Positions 10,209-18,706 of a stretch of DNA of 37,175 nt are shown one piece after another; position 1 is the stretch's first letter; every line of letters begins with the position of its first letter. This stretch comes from Hyphomonadaceae bacterium (GTDB taxonomy: Bacteria; Pseudomonadota; Alphaproteobacteria; Caulobacterales; Hyphomonadaceae). The stretch is from positions 1-37,175 of the forward strand of contig JALEGE010000100.1 of the NCBI GenBank assembly GCA_022760335.1, read 5' to 3'. Position numbers and translations under genes: made by a program. The notes beneath the pieces are model-generated. The model was not told the DNA's origin and made no database searches. It worked only from the letters and a program-made list of their open reading frames with translations.

Positions 10209-12713
10209 ATGAAGACCCTCAATCAACGACCTGCATTGCTGCTCGGGGCCAGCCTTGCTGCGCTCCTCGCATCGCCTGTTGCGATGGCGCAGGAGACTAC
10301 TGAGGAACCTGCCGCGCAGGACATGAAGCTCGGCACCGTCACTGTGACGGCGCAAAAGCGAGAGGAGTCGATCAACGAGGTGCCGATGGCGATCGCCGCG
10401 TTTTCCGGCGATGACCTCGACATACTGGGGCTTGCCGATACACGCGATCTTGCCTCGCTCGTGCCCGGGCTGACCTTTGCCCAGTCCTCCTCCAGCGCAC
10501 CGATCTATACGCTGCGCGGTGTCGGCTTCAACTCGCCCGACTTGGCCGCGACGTCTCCGGTTGGCGTGTATATTGACGAGGCGTCCTTTGCTTATCCGTA
10601 TATGAGCAAGGGCCTGGCCTTCGATGTCGAGCGGGTTGAGGTTCTTAAAGGACCGCAGGGTACGCTTTATGGCCGCAACACGACCGGCGGCCTGATCAAC
10701 TATATCACCAATAAGCCGACCGATGAGTTCGAGGCTTATGCCAAGGCGAATGTCGGGAACTATGATTCCTATGGCCTGGAAGCTGTACTCAGCGGGCCAT
10801 TGTCGGACACATTGAGTGCGCGGGCCGCCTTCAAATATGTCCAGTCGGATGAAGGCTGGCAGGAGAGCATCTCCCGTCCGGGTGTGCGCAATGGCGATGT
10901 CGACCGCTGGGCCGGACGTTTGACGCTCTTGTTCACGCCGAATGAAAGACTGGATGCGACTTTGTCGGTGAATGTCTGGCAGGACAATAGCGATGCCCAG
11001 GCCGGACAGCCTATCCAGTACAACCCCGAAGTCTTCACCGATGAGAACGAAGCTCAGGCGCTGGCGATCTTTGGCGGCGCCTTTCCGCCGGGCACGACAG
11101 GGCAGGAGATCGTCGAAGCCTTATATGTGCAACCAGGTATTTCCGACAATGTGCTTTCCAATCCGTCGGCCACGGATGCCGATTGGGCTTCCCCCTTCCA
11201 GCCTGGCGCATGGCCCGGTACGACCTTTCAATATGCTCGCCCGGAAACGGGCATCGATTCAGAGATGGTCTCCGTCACAGGGCGCATCGACTATGATTTG
11301 ACCGACACGCTGACCTTCACCTCGATCACCAACTACGCCTCTCTCGACCGGGATGACGTGACCGATCGCGGTGGCACACAGTTCGAATTGCTCACCGTCC
11401 GCGCGCTTGGGGAAGTGGATTCCTTCTCACAGGAGTTCCGCCTCACGGGCTCGGCCTATCAAGACCAGCTCGAATACATCATTGGCGCCTACTACTCTGA
11501 TGATGACCTGGTCGACACGACACAGGTCTGGGCGGGGCAATGGTCGACCCTGAACCGCTTGCGGCTCCTGGCGTCGCTCGGCGCGCAGGGCGCCGGCGCG
11601 CCTGCCGATGTGGTCGCAGAGATCCAAGGCGGTTTCCGTGACTTCGAGAACTTTTCGAATCAGAGCTCCGAAACCACGGCTGTGTTCGGCCAGCTCAGCT
11701 ATCAACTCACGGATGCCGTGAAACTGACGGGCGGGCTGCGCTATACCAATGACGAGTCCACCTTCCAGGGCTGTTCACGCGATCTGAATGGCGATGAAAA
11801 CGTCTATCAGACCTGGGACGTCCTGTTCGGAACCTCTCACACGGCCGGCGAGTGCGTGACCTTCCTGGCCGATTTCAGCGGCTTCCTGCCGCCGGAAGGG
11901 GCTTCTCGATCGCTGGAGGAAGACAATGTTTCTGCCAGGCTTTCAGTCGACTGGCAGGCGACGGAAGACGCCTTGCTCTATGCGTCTGTCTCTCGCGGTT
12001 TCAAGTCTGGCGGTTTCCCGAACCTGTCTGCTTTCAGCGAAGTGCAGTACGAGCCGACCACGCAGGAAGAGCTGATGGCTTATGAGGTGGGCGCGAAACT
12101 GTCGCCAGCCGATAGCTTGCAGATCAATGCGTCAGCCTATTTCTACGACTATACCGACAAGCAGCTGTTCGGCACGGTTCTGGATCCGATCTTCACCACG
12201 CTCACACGGCTGGTGAACATTCCGGAGTCGGAAGTCTACGGCGCCGAATTGGATGTAACCTGGGTGCCGGTGGAGGACGTCTACCTGAAGCTGGGCGGAT
12301 CGTATTTGAAGACCGAAATCAATGAGTATGTCGGCTTCAACAGTTTCGGCGCGCCGGTGGATTTTGCCGGCTATGAGTTTGCCTATTCTCCGGAATGGCA
12401 ATTCAACGCGCTGGCAACCAAGCGGTTCGATCTTTCCGACAATCTGGAAGGCCGGGCGACGCTGGATATCAGCCACTCGTCTGAACAACAGGCCGATTTC
12501 CAGGGGCTCGATGAACTCAAGATCGACAGCTACACGCTTCTTGGCGGGCGGCTGGCTCTGTCGCCAAAGGATGAGCGCTGGGAAGTCGCCGTGTTTGGCC
12601 GCAACCTGACGGACGAATACTACTGGACCAATGTCGGGACCCGGACGGACACAACAATCCGCTGGGCCGGCATGCCGCGTACCTATGGGCTGGAAGTAAC
12701 CTTCAACTACTAG
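10209..12713 (+). CDS. TonB-dependent outer-membrane receptor
   Basis: An 834-residue outer-membrane receptor for active uptake. It has an N-terminal signal peptide (MKTLNQRPALLLGASLAALL, cleavage after VAMA near residue 28), then a TonB box-like segment LGTVTVTAQKR. A plug domain follows with VERVEVLKGPQGTLYGRNTTGG, then a large beta barrel ending in the aromatic-rich strand YGLEVTFNY. I chose the ATG at 10209 because GGGAGG (10198-10203) sits 5 bases upstream; a TTG at 10188 in the same frame has no such site. The sequence type (VTAQKREES, GRNTTGG, ISRG-like strand pairs) is that of the many sphingomonad/Caulobacter-type receptors, so the substrate cannot be read from it. The exported esterase downstream suggests an ester-containing ligand. 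Confidence 0.92.
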   Translation: MKTLNQRPALLLGASLAALLASPVAMAQETTEEPAAQDMKLGTVTVTAQKREESINEVPMAIAAFSGDDLDILGLADTRDLASLVPGLTFAQSSSSAPIYTLRGVGFNSPDLAATSPVGVYIDEASFAYPYMSKGLAFDVERVEVLKGPQGTLYGRNTTGGLINYITNKPTDEFEAYAKANVGNYDSYGLEAVLSGPLSDTLSARAAFKYVQSDEGWQESISRPGVRNGDVDRWAGRLTLLFTPNERLDATLSVNVWQDNSDAQAGQPIQYNPEVFTDENEAQALAIFGGAFPPGTTGQEIVEALYVQPGISDNVLSNPSATDADWASPFQPGAWPGTTFQYARPETGIDSEMVSVTGRIDYDLTDTLTFTSITNYASLDRDDVTDRGGTQFELLTVRALGEVDSFSQEFRLTGSAYQDQLEYIIGAYYSDDDLVDTTQVWAGQWSTLNRLRLLASLGAQGAGAPADVVAEIQGGFRDFENFSNQSSETTAVFGQLSYQLTDAVKLTGGLRYTNDESTFQGCSRDLNGDENVYQTWDVLFGTSHTAGECVTFLADFSGFLPPEGASRSLEEDNVSARLSVDWQATEDALLYASVSRGFKSGGFPNLSAFSEVQYEPTTQEELMAYEVGAKLSPADSLQINASAYFYDYTDKQLFGTVLDPIFTTLTRLVNIPESEVYGAELDVTWVPVEDVYLKLGGSYLKTEINEYVGFNSFGAPVDFAGYEFAYSPEWQFNALATKRFDLSDNLEGRATLDISHSSEQQADFQGLDELKIDSYTLLGGRLALSPKDERWEVAVFGRNLTDEYYWTNVGTRTDTTIRWAGMPRTYGLEVTFNY

Positions 12714-12844
12714 AGCCCGGCAACTGGTAAACCGGGCGTCGGAGAAGTCGCCGCCCGGGCAATGCCGGCTACATGACGAGACCTATTCCAACGAGAGGGC
12801 GGCAGAGGGTGAGCCATTTTCAGGCTCCTGCAAGCCGGACGCAC

Positions 12845-14542
12845 ATGGCAGAAGAAACAGCGCAAACGAGAACGCCCCTCTTCACGCGGCGAGCATTCAC
12901 AGCTGCCGGCGCGGCAGGGCTGATGGTCGCCGGTTGCACGAGCACCACAGGACTGGGAGGCGGATCCGGCCTTATTGCGGACACCACATCCGGACGGGTT
13001 CGCGGCCTGGAAAGCCCGCGAGGCCTGTCCTTCAAAGGTATCCGCTATGGCGCACCAACCGGGGGTGCAGCCAGGTTCAAGGCACCGCGGTTGCCCGACC
13101 CCTGGACCGGCATAGCCGATGCCTATGAATTCGGTCCGCAGTGTCCGCAGTTCAATCAGGTCCCGCTGGCGGGGCGGGAAGACTTCATGCGCATCTATGG
13201 CAGCACAATCCCGACAAGCCAATCCAGCGAGGATTGCCTGTTCCTGAATGTCTGGACCCGCAGTCTCGATCGCACGGCCAAACGCCCGGTCATGGTGTAT
13301 ATTCATGGCGGACGCTGGCTCGGAGGCAGTGGCAACACGGACGGCTCTGCGTTGGTCGATCGGGGCGATGTGGTGGTGGTTTCGCTCAATCACCGGCTTG
13401 GCGTCTTTGGATATCTCCATCTCGCGGAGTTTGCTGGCGAGTCCCATTCTGCCTCGGGCAATGTCGGTATCATGGATGTGGTGCAGGCCCTGCAATGGAT
13501 CCAGGACAATATCGAAACCTTTGGCGGCGACCCTGGCCGCGTCACTGTGTTCGGCCAGTCAGGCGGCTGCCAGAAGATTTCCATGCTGCTCGGTACACCG
13601 GCAGCTCAGGGTAAATTCCATGGCGCGATCATGATGAGCGGGGGTGGCAAACGCATGCTGACCGCCGAGCAGGCCACGCAGAATGCCGAGTTCACGATGC
13701 GCCATGTCGGTGTCGATCCGACCAATTGGCAGGAAATGGAAACCATCCCGGCCGAACAATTGCTCGCGGCGCAAAAGGACCTTGTACAAGAATTGCGCAT
13801 GGACCATTTCGGCGGTCTTGTGGGCGGTTTTGCTGGCGTTGTAGATGGTAATTATCTGCCCGATCACCCGTTTGACGGCGTCGCGCCTTCTGTTTCCGCT
13901 GACGTGCCGATCATGGTCGGCGTCACTGGGTTTGAGATGTCGATGTATGCGCTTGCTTTCCCGCCTATCCTGGAGGCCACTGAAGAACAGGTTGCCCCAG
14001 CGGTGCGTCCGCGCCTGGGCGAGTGTACCGAAACAATCATCAATACTTACAAGGAGGCGCATCCCGAATTGAGCCCGGGATTGATGATCTGCAGAATCAT
14101 GGGCGACTATCCGCTGGGAATTCACTCCAATGACATTGCCGAAGCAAAGTCGAAACTTGGGGCTGCCCCTGCCTATGCCTATCAAGTTTCCTACGGTTCT
14201 GCAGTCGAAACCAGCTACGGTTATGTGATCGACTCCCCACACAGTATCGATGTGGCGCTGGCCTTCGATATCACCGAGACACGCCCCGATATGTATGGCG
14301 ACACGCCCGGCACGTTGGAAGCTGCGGCGAATGTCAGCTCGACCTGGATTTCCTTCGCGCGTAATGGCGATCCCAATAATGACCGGCTTCCCGACTGGGC
14401 GCCCTTTAGCATGCCGGATCGGCCCACCATGATGCTCGATACAACATGCGAGCTTGTGATTGAGCCGGACAAGGAGGTCTACGATACATATCGTGCCTGC
14501 TCGGACGCGCTGACCAGGCAGATCCCGCTTATGGACATGTAA
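12845..14542 (+). CDS. Exported type-B carboxylesterase (para-nitrobenzyl esterase/cholinesterase family)
   Basis: About 565 residues. The N-terminus has a twin-arginine-like segment FTRRAFTAAGAAG and a lipobox-like LMVAGC (cysteine about residue 31), suggesting Tat export and lipid anchoring in the cell envelope. The type-B fold is clear: SFKGIRYGAPTGGAARF, SSEDCLFLNVWTRS, VMVYIHGGRW (oxyanion hole) and VTVFGQSGGC. The nucleophile is S239. The elbow is GQSGG instead of the usual GESAG. The acid is probably the glutamate of GVTGFEMS and the base the histidine of DSPHSIDVALAFD. The start is uncertain: an ATG at 12845 (used), a GTG at 12809 with purine-rich sequence before it, or an upstream ATG at 12773. 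It lies 131 bases downstream of the receptor, so it probably hydrolyses an ester taken up or bound there. Confidence 0.88.
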   Translation: MAEETAQTRTPLFTRRAFTAAGAAGLMVAGCTSTTGLGGGSGLIADTTSGRVRGLESPRGLSFKGIRYGAPTGGAARFKAPRLPDPWTGIADAYEFGPQCPQFNQVPLAGREDFMRIYGSTIPTSQSSEDCLFLNVWTRSLDRTAKRPVMVYIHGGRWLGGSGNTDGSALVDRGDVVVVSLNHRLGVFGYLHLAEFAGESHSASGNVGIMDVVQALQWIQDNIETFGGDPGRVTVFGQSGGCQKISMLLGTPAAQGKFHGAIMMSGGGKRMLTAEQATQNAEFTMRHVGVDPTNWQEMETIPAEQLLAAQKDLVQELRMDHFGGLVGGFAGVVDGNYLPDHPFDGVAPSVSADVPIMVGVTGFEMSMYALAFPPILEATEEQVAPAVRPRLGECTETIINTYKEAHPELSPGLMICRIMGDYPLGIHSNDIAEAKSKLGAAPAYAYQVSYGSAVETSYGYVIDSPHSIDVALAFDITETRPDMYGDTPGTLEAAANVSSTWISFARNGDPNNDRLPDWAPFSMPDRPTMMLDTTCELVIEPDKEVYDTYRACSDALTRQIPLMDM

Positions 14543-14586
14543 CATGTAGTCCTCCTGAGGACCCGGTTCGGACGGGTCTGAACCTG

Positions 14587-14640
14587 CTGGCCGGAAAGGG
14601 CATGTTGGGGGGCTCCCGCCAATATGTGCTTTCCGGCCAG
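14587..14640 (+). terminator. Long hairpin after the esterase gene
   Basis: CTGGCCGGAAAG (14587-14598) and CTTTCCGGCCAG (14629-14640) are a perfect 12-base inverted repeat. The 30-base loop can itself pair partly (GTTGG with CCAAT). It lies 44 bases after the esterase stop, but only ATTTCT follows it, not a clean T-run. It is probably a transcript-ending or RNA-protecting structure. The rest of the 364-base gap up to 14906 has no convincing gene. Confidence 0.5.
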
Positions 14641-14783
14641 ATTTCTATCGGCGGATACTGGCAGGTGTTTCGTGTCGATAATGCAGAATTGGCCATGATG
14701 CAGGCATCATTGGTTTGTCCATACTCCTTTCCCGCAAAGTAGAATGAAGCTTCACATCCTGATGGGATGGAGAGCAGCACAGA

Positions 14784-14812
14784 TTGACAGTTTTATTCAT
14801 ACATATAAATTA
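14784..14812 (+). promoter_or_regulatory. Probable sigma-70-type promoter for the LuxR-family regulator
   Basis: A perfect TTGACA (14784-14789) is followed after 16 bases by TAAATT (14806-14811), inside a markedly AT-rich stretch (14790-14820) in an otherwise GC-rich region. It would give a leader of about 90 bases before the regulator's ATG at 14907. Confidence 0.5.
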
Positions 14813-14906
14813 TTAAAAACACTGCCGGTCCTGGATGCCCTGGAGACGCAGGATAACAAACTGATCAAGCCCGCGGCCAATTTCCGGAGCGTGCTAGGAG
14901 GAAACC

Positions 14907-17471
14907 ATGGCAATGCAGACGATGATAGGCCATTCGCGCCATCCTCGGTCGAAGCGCACACATACTGGCGGAACGTTGAGGCTGCATGCAGCGCATGGGA
15001 AAAATACAACCATACCCGTGAGACTTGTCGAGCGCATTGCTGGCAGCACAGCACGTGTATCCCTCATCGTTGCGCCAGTCGGTTTCGGCAAGACGGCTCT
15101 CCTGGAAGCGCTGCGCGACAAGCTGCAAGAGGAGGGCGTGACGGTCTCCTTTTTGACCCCGGGAAGTGATCGTCGCAGCCTGACCGAAGCGGCGCAAACC
15201 ACAGCTCAAAAGGTCGCACTCATAGACAACGGCGACAGCCTCGACAGCGGCTGGCTGCAATCGCTTATCGAAAGCACAATGGTTTCGGAACGCAGCGACA
15301 AGCTGATCATATGCATGCGTGATCTCACACATGTCGATTTCACCGCGTGGCTTCTGGACGAAGCGTTTGATCTGTACCGCGCTCGTGATCTGGCGTTCAC
15401 GGAACGAGAAACCTATTCGTATTTGCATGCGAATGGCGTGACCGGCCTTACAGTCAATCAGATATCCGAACTACAGGATTTGACGGATGGTTGGCCCGTT
15501 GCGGTCCGCCTTGCGCGCGATTTTCTGAACACGACGGGTGAGCGGTATTGTTTCCACGATCTGAAGCATCACCTGACCGGGGCAGTCAGTGCTGTATTGA
15601 AACGAAACCTGTCTTCGGAATGTCTGGACCTTCTTGGCAAGACGTCGGCGTTTGATCGATTCAACATGCCGATGCTGCGCGATGTGTTTGGTGACTGTCT
15701 TACGGAACAGGGAAGAGCCACGCTTGAGAATTGGTGCCTTCCGGCTGGGGGGAGGCAAGATGATTATCTGCGCCTTCACGGTCTGGTCCGAGACTGCTTG
15801 CGTAGGATACGCGATGGCGACAGGCGCAGTGATGCCTCGGCGCTGAAGGAAGCGGTTTCCTGGTTCTGCAGGAACGGTCTTGTAGAAGACGCCATCGACT
15901 ATGCCCTGCGCGCCGAAGACTGGGCCGTGGCGCAAGACCTTCTGGCTCTTCATGGTGGTGAACTCGTACAGGACTCAGGCGCAATTGTACGATTCCTGGA
16001 GTGGGTGGAGACGCTCGAACAGGTTGGGCAAACGATTGAACCTTCGACCAGTCTCTGGCGATGCTGGGCGCTGGTTTTCAATTTGCGCCTCGATGAGGCC
16101 GAGCGGATTGCAGAAGACTTGTCTGCTCAGAAGCTTGAACGCGCGGATCGGGCGCATCTGGAGAAACTCTGGGTCAGCATTCATGCGCGGCAAGGAGACC
16201 CGGCCAGACTTGCCAAGGAAGCTGAAGCCTGGCTGTCCAAGTGGAAAGACGAGTTTCCGTTTCATGCTGCGGCCGTGGCGACTTTGTCGAGCTTGGCTCA
16301 CTATGCCCTGTCAAATGCCGCCCTGTTTCGCCAACATCTCTGGGAGGCTCGCCGTCTCGCAGCCAAGTCTGGCAGCTGGTATGCCCGCGCTTGGGTTCTG
16401 GGTGTTGAAGCCCTTTATGAACTGGAATCTGGACAGCCCGATTTCGCATTGAAACTTATAGCCCAAGCTTTGGACTTGGTGCCAGCTTCGCACCACCGTT
16501 CAAAAACGCTTGCAGATACGCTGAGTCTTATACAGGCGGCTGTATATCTGGAACGTGGTGAGAGAGATCTCGCTCACGCTTTTGTCCTGAAGGGTATCGG
16601 CAGTTGGAACCACCATGGGCTGGTCGAAACCAGTGTTCTTGGCTCCCGTACAATGGCGCTTGTGCTGGAAGATGTTCAGGGTTGCGATGATGCCGTTGCC
16701 GAAATAAGACGCTATCCTGTGTGCGAGCCTTCAATCGAATTCGCGCACTCACTGATCTCCACTCATCTCTTCATTCGCTCGGGAAAACCTGCGAATGCGC
16801 GGGTTGAATATGCGCGTGCTCTGGCAATGGAATCCAGCCGGGACAGACGCATAGACGAGGCGGGTCAAAACAGCTTGGCTCGGGTCGAGTTGCTTCATTG
16901 CGAGGCGTGGTTGCTGTTTGCCGAAGGTCTGGCTGAGCGTGCGAAAGCGAAATGCCAAAAGGTGATCCATTTCGCCAAGACGAATGGGCGGGGACGTCTA
17001 CTGGTTTCAGCCTGGTTGCTTGATGCCGGAATTTCCTTTCGCAATGGCGACCAGAAGCGGGCTGAAGCAACTCTTCGCCGGGCGATACATTTTGCCTCGC
17101 AAAACCGTCTGGCTGACACCTTCATTCGGGATCGATGGCCGGTGGAGAAAATGTTGATGCAGCTACTGCCCCAATTGTCTGATGTTTCGCTTCTGCCGGA
17201 AATCCGGCAGGCCATTGAGGGGCATGTCGGGGACAATACTCAGTCGGCCATTGCGGCTCCAGACTTGGAACTTCAGGTCGAACCCCTGACCGAACGTGAG
17301 CTGGATGTGCTGCAAATGCTGGATTCCTGCATGTCGGCGAAATCCATCTCACAGGAAATGAATATCAGCCTAGCGACCCTAAAATGGCATATCCAGAACA
17401 TTTACAGCAAGCTAAACGTCAATAATCGTTCAGGCGCGCTACATATCGCCCGCGAGCTCTGCATACTTTAA
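14907..17471 (+). CDS. MalT-like (LAL) LuxR-family ATP-dependent transcriptional regulator
   Basis: An 854-residue regulator with three parts. An N-terminal NTPase has Walker A APVGFGKT at 56-63. A long helical TPR-like middle (about 330-760) is rich in Ala/Leu pairs such as FALKLIAQALDLVPASHHRS. The C-terminal LuxR helix-turn-helix (794-854) has LTERELDVLQMLDS and SLATLKWHIQNIYSKLNVNN. The layout is that of MalT and related large ATP-binding LuxR activators, which bind a small inducer and ATP. The start is well supported by AGGAGG (14896-14901) 5 bases before the ATG. It lies downstream of the receptor and esterase on the same strand and is the likely activator of that module. An insertion sequence begins 2 bases after its stop, but the C-terminus looks complete. 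Confidence 0.9.
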   Translation: MAMQTMIGHSRHPRSKRTHTGGTLRLHAAHGKNTTIPVRLVERIAGSTARVSLIVAPVGFGKTALLEALRDKLQEEGVTVSFLTPGSDRRSLTEAAQTTAQKVALIDNGDSLDSGWLQSLIESTMVSERSDKLIICMRDLTHVDFTAWLLDEAFDLYRARDLAFTERETYSYLHANGVTGLTVNQISELQDLTDGWPVAVRLARDFLNTTGERYCFHDLKHHLTGAVSAVLKRNLSSECLDLLGKTSAFDRFNMPMLRDVFGDCLTEQGRATLENWCLPAGGRQDDYLRLHGLVRDCLRRIRDGDRRSDASALKEAVSWFCRNGLVEDAIDYALRAEDWAVAQDLLALHGGELVQDSGAIVRFLEWVETLEQVGQTIEPSTSLWRCWALVFNLRLDEAERIAEDLSAQKLERADRAHLEKLWVSIHARQGDPARLAKEAEAWLSKWKDEFPFHAAAVATLSSLAHYALSNAALFRQHLWEARRLAAKSGSWYARAWVLGVEALYELESGQPDFALKLIAQALDLVPASHHRSKTLADTLSLIQAAVYLERGERDLAHAFVLKGIGSWNHHGLVETSVLGSRTMALVLEDVQGCDDAVAEIRRYPVCEPSIEFAHSLISTHLFIRSGKPANARVEYARALAMESSRDRRIDEAGQNSLARVELLHCEAWLLFAEGLAERAKAKCQKVIHFAKTNGRGRLLVSAWLLDAGISFRNGDQKRAEATLRRAIHFASQNRLADTFIRDRWPVEKMLMQLLPQLSDVSLLPEIRQAIEGHVGDNTQSAIAAPDLELQVEPLTERELDVLQMLDSCMSAKSISQEMNISLATLKWHIQNIYSKLNVNNRSGALHIARELCIL

Positions 17472-17523
17472 ACGGCGTTGTCAGTGGACCTCGCTCTTGA
17501 GGTGCGCCGCGCATGGTCATCCG

Positions 17524-18228
17524 ATGAGCAAATCGCCCTTCCGCTATTTCAAAACCTCGCCCGAGATCATCCGGTTGGTGGTCATGATGTATGTGAGGTT
17601 TCCGCTCTCATTGCGGAATGTCGAGGATCTGCTGCACGAACGCGGCGTGGATATCTGCCACGAAAGCGTCCGCCTCTGGGTCGATCGGTTCGGCCCCATT
17701 TTCGCCCGCGAGATCAAGAAGCGGCGGTCACGCACGATGCGCCAGGTTCCCCAATGGCGCTGGCACATGGACGAGGTGTTCGTGAAAATCAACGGCAAGA
17801 CCCACTACCTTTGGCGGGCGATAGACCATGAAGGCGAAGTGATCGAAGTCTATGTCACCAAGGCGTGCAACAAGCTTTCCGCCTTGAAGTTTTTGAAGAA
17901 AGCTCTGAAAAATTACGGCGCGCCTCGTGAAATTGTGACGGACAAACTCCGCTCATACCGCGCCGCGATGAACCAGATCGGCAACGCCGATCGCCAGGTG
18001 ACGGGGCGCTATCTGAACAATCTCTGCGAGACGTCGCATCAGCCCTTCCGACGACGAGAGCGAGCGATGAGTCGGTTCCGGCGGATGTCGAACCTGCAGA
18101 AATTCGCCTCGACTCATGCCTTCGTCCATAACCACTTCAATCATCAGAGAAACATCGAACGCAGGTCCAGATTCAAATCGCTCCGAAACGCCGCTCTTAT
18201 CGAGTGGCGCCAGCTCCTCGCCGCCTAG
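17524..18228 (+). CDS. IS6-family DDE transposase
   Basis: A 234-residue transposase with an intact catalytic triad: D83 in WHMDEVFVKING, D140 in EIVTDKLRSYRAA, and E169 in NNLCETSHQPFRRRERAM. The N-terminal FRYFKTSPEIIRLVVMMYVR and LSLRNVEDLLHERG, with HESVRLWVDRFGP, are typical of IS6/IS26/IS6100-type enzymes. No frameshift or truncation is visible, so the element may still be active. The start is the ATG at 17524 (MSKSPFRYFK). The frame is open 27 bases further up, but family proteins begin here. The stop codon lies inside the left arm of the hairpin that follows. Confidence 0.95.
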   Translation: MSKSPFRYFKTSPEIIRLVVMMYVRFPLSLRNVEDLLHERGVDICHESVRLWVDRFGPIFAREIKKRRSRTMRQVPQWRWHMDEVFVKINGKTHYLWRAIDHEGEVIEVYVTKACNKLSALKFLKKALKNYGAPREIVTDKLRSYRAAMNQIGNADRQVTGRYLNNLCETSHQPFRRRERAMSRFRRMSNLQKFASTHAFVHNHFNHQRNIERRSRFKSLRNAALIEWRQLLAA

Positions 18229-18273
18229 AGCATCGGGCGTTCTATGTGAAACGCTCGATGCTCTAGGTTTTTT
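18225..18273 (+). terminator. Strong hairpin plus T-run at the end of the transposase gene
   Basis: CTAGAGCATCGGGCGTT (18225-18241) pairs with AACGCTCGATGCTCTAG (18250-18266) with one mismatch in 17, an 8-base loop, and TTTTTT at 18268-18273. This is an excellent intrinsic terminator. The CTAGAGCATCG...CGATGCTCTAG arms also resemble palindromic repeats scattered in alphaproteobacterial genomes. Confidence 0.75.
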
Positions 18274-18288
18274 GGGGTCGCGCCGGCT

Positions 18289-18329
18289 CGTGCGAAAAAC
18301 CGGAGTCCACTTTTCGCCCGGCGCTCTAG
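18289..18329. repeat. Second palindromic unit, alphaproteobacterial-type intergenic repeat
   Basis: GCGAAAA (18292-18298) and TTTTCGC (18311-18317) flank ACCGGAGTCCAC. CTCTAG follows at 18324-18329, the same end as in the preceding hairpin. I recall this combined arrangement from dispersed repeats in several alphaproteobacteria. It lies inside the proposed insertion-sequence ends. Confidence 0.45.
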
Positions 18330-18406
18330 CGAGTTCGCCAATATTTGTTGCTGGAGACGGGTTCGCGTTGGACTGACAGCACCCTGACGATCGCATGGTG
18401 CGCCTT

Positions 18407-18456
18407 AAGGACGAGTTCCGCTGACAAAGCCGGCTTGTTTCTTTGATCTTGTCCTT
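18407..18456. other. Imperfect inverted repeat between the insertion sequence and the 77-residue gene
   Basis: AAGGACGAG (18407-18415) pairs with CTTGTCCTT (18448-18456) at 8 of 9 positions, around a loop of 32 bases containing the palindrome AAGCCGGCTT. It could end the minus-strand amine operon, though there is no T-run. Otherwise I see nothing in 18384-18471. Confidence 0.25.
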
Positions 18457-18471
18457 CAGGGAGCCAGGGGG

Positions 18472-18705
18472 TCAATCAGAATTGATCTCGTGATGCTTGC
18501 TGTCTCCGGGAAACACCGATTTTAGCATGGCCCAGATGATCTTCGGGTGCAGCATAAGTCCCAACAATTTCCACGCTTCCCGGGTATCAAGCCGGACTTC
18601 CATATCATTTATCCCGGCAAATCCGTTCAGGACCAGGGTCCGGCCGATGGCGCGTGCCTCCTCGATCTCGACATCCATCGTGACAATTGGGGAAATCAGT
18701 CGCAT
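18472..18705 (-). CDS. Small protein of unknown function (77 aa)
   Basis: A 77-residue frame, starting MRLISPIVTMDVEIEEARAI, begins 1 base after the amine oxidase stop on the same strand, so it is probably translated as the fourth gene of that operon. I do not recognise a family. It is mixed alpha/beta in appearance, with a central segment DMEVRLDTREAWKLLGLMLH, a hydrophobic patch (KIIWAMLKSVF) and a charged tail, and no signal peptide. The close coupling and minus-strand codon pattern favour a real gene, but nothing shows its role. Confidence 0.6.
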   Translation of the reverse strand: MRLISPIVTMDVEIEEARAIGRTLVLNGFAGINDMEVRLDTREAWKLLGLMLHPKIIWAMLKSVFPGDSKHHEINSD

Positions 18706-18706
18706 C

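Larger units (their letters stand above)
17474..18383 (+). mobile_element. IS6-family insertion sequence
   Basis: A single transposase gene is bounded by imperfect terminal inverted repeats. The left end is GGCGTTGTCAGTGG (17474-17487). The right end, read inward on the other strand, is GGTGCTGTCAGTCC (18383-18370). Ten of the 14 positions match, and both contain TGTCAGT. The length of about 910 bases is slightly large for IS6. The 8-base flanks (CTTTAAAC and CTGACGAT) differ, so no target duplication is visible. The ends are my reading of the repeats and could shift by a few bases. Confidence 0.7.

Noticed and set aside
12715-12737. GCCCGG...CCGGGC hairpin just after the first TonB receptor
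   Set aside because: A 6-base stem with an 11-base loop and no T-run; too weak to call as a terminator and compatible with read-through into the esterase.
13559-14545. Open minus-strand frame of 328 codons
   Set aside because: Antisense to the carboxylesterase; no family features and no ribosome site.
14744-15169. Open plus-strand frame of 141 codons at the start of the LuxR-family gene
   Set aside because: It overlaps the regulator, which has a perfect AGGAGG site and Walker A motif in the other frame; this frame shows no motif.
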